DNA of 64,000 bases from an uncultured Pelagibacteraceae bacterium (lineage in GTDB: Bacteria; Pseudomonadota; Alphaproteobacteria; Pelagibacterales; Pelagibacteraceae). Shown piece by piece: positions 63,914 to 64,000 of this stretch. Both the position numbers and the translations under genes were made by a program. The stretch is from assembly GCA_902552185.1 (NCBI GenBank), contig CACDFZ010000001.1, positions 62,001-126,000 on the forward strand. The letters run 5' to 3'. Numbering within the stretch: position 1 is the first letter of the stretch; each line of letters starts with the position of its first letter. Under the pieces are notes generated by a model. The model was given only the letters and a program-made list of their open reading frames with translations, had not been told where the DNA came from and searched no databases.

Positions 63914-64000
63914 TTTCTCCTCGACAAATATAGTTTTCTAAAATCTACTTTTTGGTCAATTTTGATATCTCTGAAACCTGAATTCTCAAAAATAAAAATA
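63910..64000 (-). CDS. 3' end of an unidentified gene, cut by window edge
   Basis: On the minus strand a frame without stops runs from the window edge for 29 codons to a TAA that overlaps the dnaQ stop. The last residues include SGFRDIKIDQKVDFRKLY and a basic end. In other alphaproteobacteria secB follows dnaQ, but this short end does not clearly look like SecB. It is too short to identify. Confidence 0.5.
   Translation of the reverse strand, partial: IFIFENSGFRDIKIDQKVDFRKLYLSRRN

Overview
The window looks like the chromosome of a SAR11 alphaproteobacterium (Pelagibacterales, close to Candidatus Pelagibacter). The reasons are the very A+T-rich sequence, near-total coding density, genes that overlap or abut by a few bases, alphaproteobacterial gene orders (ffh-rpsP-trmD-rplS-leuCDB-asd; ppsR-maf-aroE-coaE-dnaQ next to hemE), and a structured leader in front of ffh that matches the position of a cis-regulatory RNA described from Pelagibacter. 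I saw no insertion sequences, prophage genes, CRISPR arrays or rRNA. No gap without a gene exceeds 300 bases.

Layout. 1-3127: the edge of a surface-polysaccharide region (two GT-C type membrane glycosyltransferase-like proteins and an FkbM methyltransferase). 3161-16131, minus strand: one nearly gapless run ffh, rpsP, trmD, rplS, leuC, leuD, leuB, asd, sdhC, sdhD, sdhA, sdhB, mmsA, mdh, joining protein targeting, translation, leucine/aspartate-family biosynthesis and the TCA cycle, headed by the ffh RNA leader. 16294-18029: dapF-ftsY. 18026-30864, minus: a hydrolase, a DMT exporter, an unlisted 59-residue membrane protein, an amidase, a complete TRAP transporter (dctP, dctQ, dctM), and a set of 2-hydroxy-/2-oxo-acid enzymes (D-2-hydroxyacid dehydrogenase, FAD-linked D-lactate-type dehydrogenase, aminotransferase, two adjacent LldD-type FMN oxidases). 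I read this as an uptake and oxidation island for 2-hydroxy or 2-oxo acids. 30915-35028: cytochrome c maturation genes ccmC-D-E-F-G-H. 35029-35202: a short intergenic stretch with three inverted repeats and a mini-ORF, possibly an undescribed RNA. 35203-44310: small conserved alphaproteobacterial genes (hspQ, yciB, DUF2794, Bax inhibitor-like, tas, ialB, argG, psiE, folD, yggT, mscS, hemD, hemC). 44349-50818: tsaD, an EVE protein, acetyl-CoA synthetase with an unusual basic N-terminus, and a DUF4212/sodium:solute symporter pair. 51277-55470: rpe, a heparinase-II/III-like protein, purH, phhB. 55514-55588: tRNA-Gly. 55770-60188: a LON-domain protein, then rho, hemJ, hemH and hemE on the minus strand. 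60472-63913: ppsR, maf, aroE, coaE, dnaQ on the plus strand.

The most important inference is that the 283-base gap between the divergent hemE and ppsR genes is the chromosomal replication origin. In Caulobacter and Rickettsia the origin lies beside hemE in this same gene neighbourhood, and here the gap carries repeated TTATAC cores, near-DnaA boxes and a 12-bp direct repeat. Other points worth attention are the candidate structured RNA at 35060-35180, -10 hexamers lying so close to start codons that the mRNAs should be leaderless, palindromic TTAA tetranucleotides that serve as both stop codons of convergent genes, a 42-bp tandem repeat that lengthens ribosomal protein S16 together with the absence of rimM from this locus, and an EF-hand-like loop in the symporter.
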